6,452 nucleotides of DNA from Oscillospiraceae bacterium (GTDB taxonomy: Bacteria; Bacillota; Clostridia; Oscillospirales; Ruminococcaceae): contig SFLS01000039.1 in the NCBI GenBank assembly GCA_004554485.1, positions 1 to 6,452 on the forward strand, read 5' to 3'. The position numbers were made by a program, and so were the translations under genes. Positions 5,154-6,452 of this stretch are shown here, in pieces (the stretch's first letter is position 1; each line of letters begins with the position of its first letter). Below the pieces are notes generated by a model. The model saw nothing but the letters and a program-made list of their open reading frames with translations. It had not been told where the DNA came from and made no database searches.

Positions 5154-5543
5154 CTACTTGCTCTCGGAAAAATCGTAGGCCAGCCGCACCCATTCCATCA
5201 GCTCGCTGTCGATCTCCGACGGCGCGCCGATCACGATATGCGTCGTCCATCTTCCCGGATAGGCCTCCGTCTTTGCCGCGACCCGGTGGGAAGCCAGCGG
5301 AAAGGAAAGCCCCAGCGTAACCACCAGATACGGGTCGGGCAGCTCCGCCTTCTTTTTGACGCGCAGGAATGAAACGCACGCAAAAACGTGCCGGTTGGAA
5401 AAGGTGATCTGCGTTTTCTGCACCCTCATCTCAGCCGCCGGGTAAAGCCCGTACAGCTTCTCTGCAAACGCCTCAAACAGCGGCAGTGCCGCCGGGTGCG
5501 GGTCAAAAAACAGCATCGCGTCGGTATCGTTCCAGGGCTTCAT
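5154..5543 (-). CDS. DUF5655 domain protein (function unknown)
   Basis: A 129-residue soluble protein that I recognise as the DUF5655 type, from the run of an aromatic FFDPHPAALPLFEAF opening (about 12-26), KTQITFSNRHVFACVSF (43-59), a KKKAELPDPYLVVTLGL segment, and the end GRWTTHIVIGAPSEIDSELMEWVRLAY. The biochemical role of the family is not known to me. The fold is small, with conserved aromatic, Arg and His residues and no membrane segment or signal peptide. The start is the ATG at 5543, with GGGGAGGAG about 7 bases upstream. The frame stays open further upstream, but that part overlaps the next gene and lacks family similarity. It lies 164 bases downstream of the YgjP-like gene on the same strand, with its own possible promoter between them, and converges on the antiporter gene. 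Confidence 0.75.
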   Translation of the reverse strand: MKPWNDTDAMLFFDPHPAALPLFEAFAEKLYGLYPAAEMRVQKTQITFSNRHVFACVSFLRVKKKAELPDPYLVVTLGLSFPLASHRVAAKTEAYPGRWTTHIVIGAPSEIDSELMEWVRLAYDFSESK

Positions 5544-5570
5544 TGCCTCTCCTCCCCACTTTCTGTCCGG

Positions 5571-5586
5571 CCGCCGTTGCCGGCGG
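5571..5586 (-). other. Leader hairpin with a GNRA loop upstream of the DUF5655 gene
   Basis: Minus-strand RNA reads CCGCCG-GCAA-CGGCGG, a perfect 6-bp stem capped by a GCAA tetraloop, about 15 bases before the ribosome binding site. No U-tract follows, so it is not a terminator. It could stabilise the leader or affect translation. Confidence 0.35.
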
Positions 5587-5676
5587 TCCCTGCTCCTCTC
5601 GGATTTGAAAACGGATGCAGCCTGCAGCATCTCGCCTGCCGTCAATCCGTCCGTTCCCCGGCGCCGTTTTGTGTAA

Positions 5677-5685
5677 ATTATGTCA
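5677..5685 (-). promoter_or_regulatory. Possible extended -10 promoter for the DUF5655 gene
   Basis: The minus strand reads TGACATAAT (5685-5677): a -10-like CATAAT with a TG extension, in the only AT-rich patch between the two genes. No good -35 lies at the right distance. It would give a leader of about 125 bases. Confidence 0.35.
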
Positions 5686-5707
5686 CTATCTGTATCAATC
5701 GGTCGGA

Positions 5708-6415
5708 TTATTGCGGAATGACCGCCTTCCGCAGCCGCTGCCTGCGCGCCTTCCAGTCCGGCATCACCTCGGCCACCACCGCGTGGAACGCCGGGGAGTG
5801 ATCCGGCTGCACCAGATGCGCCAGCTCGTGGACAATGATATACTCGATGCACTCCACCGGGGCGTGCAGCAGACGCTCGTTCAGCGTAATCGCCGCCGTC
5901 CGCGGCTGGCAGCTCCCCCAGCGGCTGCTCATCCGTCGGGTCCGCAGCACCGGCTTTGGGATGTTCCACCGCTCAAACCGGGGGAACCACTTTGCTGTCA
6001 GCGCCGCGAACAGCTGCCGGCAGGTCTCCTTCCACCACCGTTCCAATAGCCGCTGCGCCGCCTGTCCGTCGGCGGGGTCGCGCAGCGTCAGCAGCAGCCG
6101 GTTGCCCTCGCACCGGGCCTCCTCTTTCCCCTGCCGCAGCTGCACCGTCAGCGTCCGGCCCAGGCAGGGCAGCGCCGCGCCCTGTGCCGGCAAAAAGGCC
6201 TGCTGCGGCCGCTCGGTCTGCCAGCGCCGCCGCGCCGTCCCAATCAGCTCCGCCCGGGAACGCACAAAGTCATCCACCGTAGCCGCCGGCACCCACGCCG
6301 CCGAGGAAACGGCAATACTCCCGTCGGGACGGATGCGCAGATTCAGGTTTTTCACCCGTTTTTTCTCCCAGGTATAGGTCAGCTTTTCGCCGTTTACCCA
6401 CACTTCCCGCTGCAC
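5708..6415 (-). CDS. YgjP-like zinc metallopeptidase domain protein (DUF45/SprT-like)
   Basis: A 235-residue soluble protein of the YgjP/DUF45 family, predicted zinc-dependent peptidases related to SprT and minigluzincins. The family pattern is complete: a basic N-terminal beta region with VKNLNLRIRPDGSIAVSSAA (21-40), SRWGSCQ (164-170), ITLNERLL (176-183), the zinc motif HELAH (196-200) with E197 as catalytic base, and DHSPAFHAVV (205-214), which supplies H206 as probable third zinc ligand. The start is a GTG at 6415 with GGAGG 8 bases upstream, and the family N-terminus fits it. The frame is nevertheless open to the window edge, so an upstream start outside the window cannot be excluded. 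No terminator follows, and readthrough into the DUF5655 gene is possible. Substrates are unknown; members are often found near restriction or repair genes, but no such context is visible here. Confidence 0.88.
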   Translation of the reverse strand: MQREVWVNGEKLTYTWEKKRVKNLNLRIRPDGSIAVSSAAWVPAATVDDFVRSRAELIGTARRRWQTERPQQAFLPAQGAALPCLGRTLTVQLRQGKEEARCEGNRLLLTLRDPADGQAAQRLLERWWKETCRQLFAALTAKWFPRFERWNIPKPVLRTRRMSSRWGSCQPRTAAITLNERLLHAPVECIEYIIVHELAHLVQPDHSPAFHAVVAEVMPDWKARRQRLRKAVIPQ

Positions 6416-6452
6416 CGGCAGCGCCTCCTTTTCGCGGCTTTTGGCTCTCCGG

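Noticed and set aside
5614..5631. GATGC/GCATC dyad in the DUF5655 leader
   Set aside because: The arms are only 5 bp and the interior has overlapping TGCA repeats; it is too weak to call an operator.
5544..5969. Upstream extension of the DUF5655 frame
   Set aside because: It overlaps the YgjP-like gene in another frame and shows no family similarity, while the ATG at 5543 has a strong ribosome binding site.

Overview
The window looks like chromosomal DNA from a GC-rich Firmicute, probably a clostridial gut lineage such as Oscillospiraceae/Ruminococcaceae. The reasons are strong AGGAGG-type ribosome binding sites, sigma-A promoters with TGn-extended -10 boxes, classical hairpin-plus-U-tract terminators, C/G-ending codons and GC-rich palindromic intergenic DNA. 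The lineage is an inference from style; no taxonomic marker gene is present.

Layout, left to right. 1-115 (minus) is the N-terminal piece of an unidentified membrane protein, in clearly AT-richer DNA, with a good promoter at 170-197. 307-1554 (minus) is a glutamate/aspartate-type sodium symporter of the DAACS/SLC1 family with its own extended -10 promoter. The 310 bases after it (1555-1864) hold that promoter, AT-rich DNA with two dyads, and the very strong terminator of the next gene. 1865-2701 (minus) is a TtcA-family tRNA thiolation enzyme. Between it and the next gene lies a striking GC-rich element (2819-2920) that can fold into a four-way, cloverleaf-like structure. 2933-3442 (minus) is a flavin reductase-like FMN-binding protein. 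It is divergent from 3646-4869 (plus), a CPA2-type cation/proton antiporter, and their intergenic region carries two opposed promoters with a perfect 13-nt dyad between them. After the antiporter terminator comes a second GC-rich palindromic block (4948-5021), then two minus-strand genes: a DUF5655 protein (5154-5543) and a YgjP/DUF45 zinc metallopeptidase-like protein (5708-6415).

The genes look like independently transcribed housekeeping or physiology genes rather than one pathway: almost every gene has its own candidate promoter, and several have their own terminator. I see no tRNA or rRNA gene, CRISPR array, transposase, phage gene, toxin-antitoxin pair or recognisable defence system. The genes are ordinary. 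The points most worth a second look are non-coding: the cloverleaf element with its U-tract on the strand opposite to the flanking genes, a related palindrome block sharing an exact 14-mer, the dyad between the divergent promoters, and a back-to-back promoter pair at about 170-218 that appears to share one -35 region.
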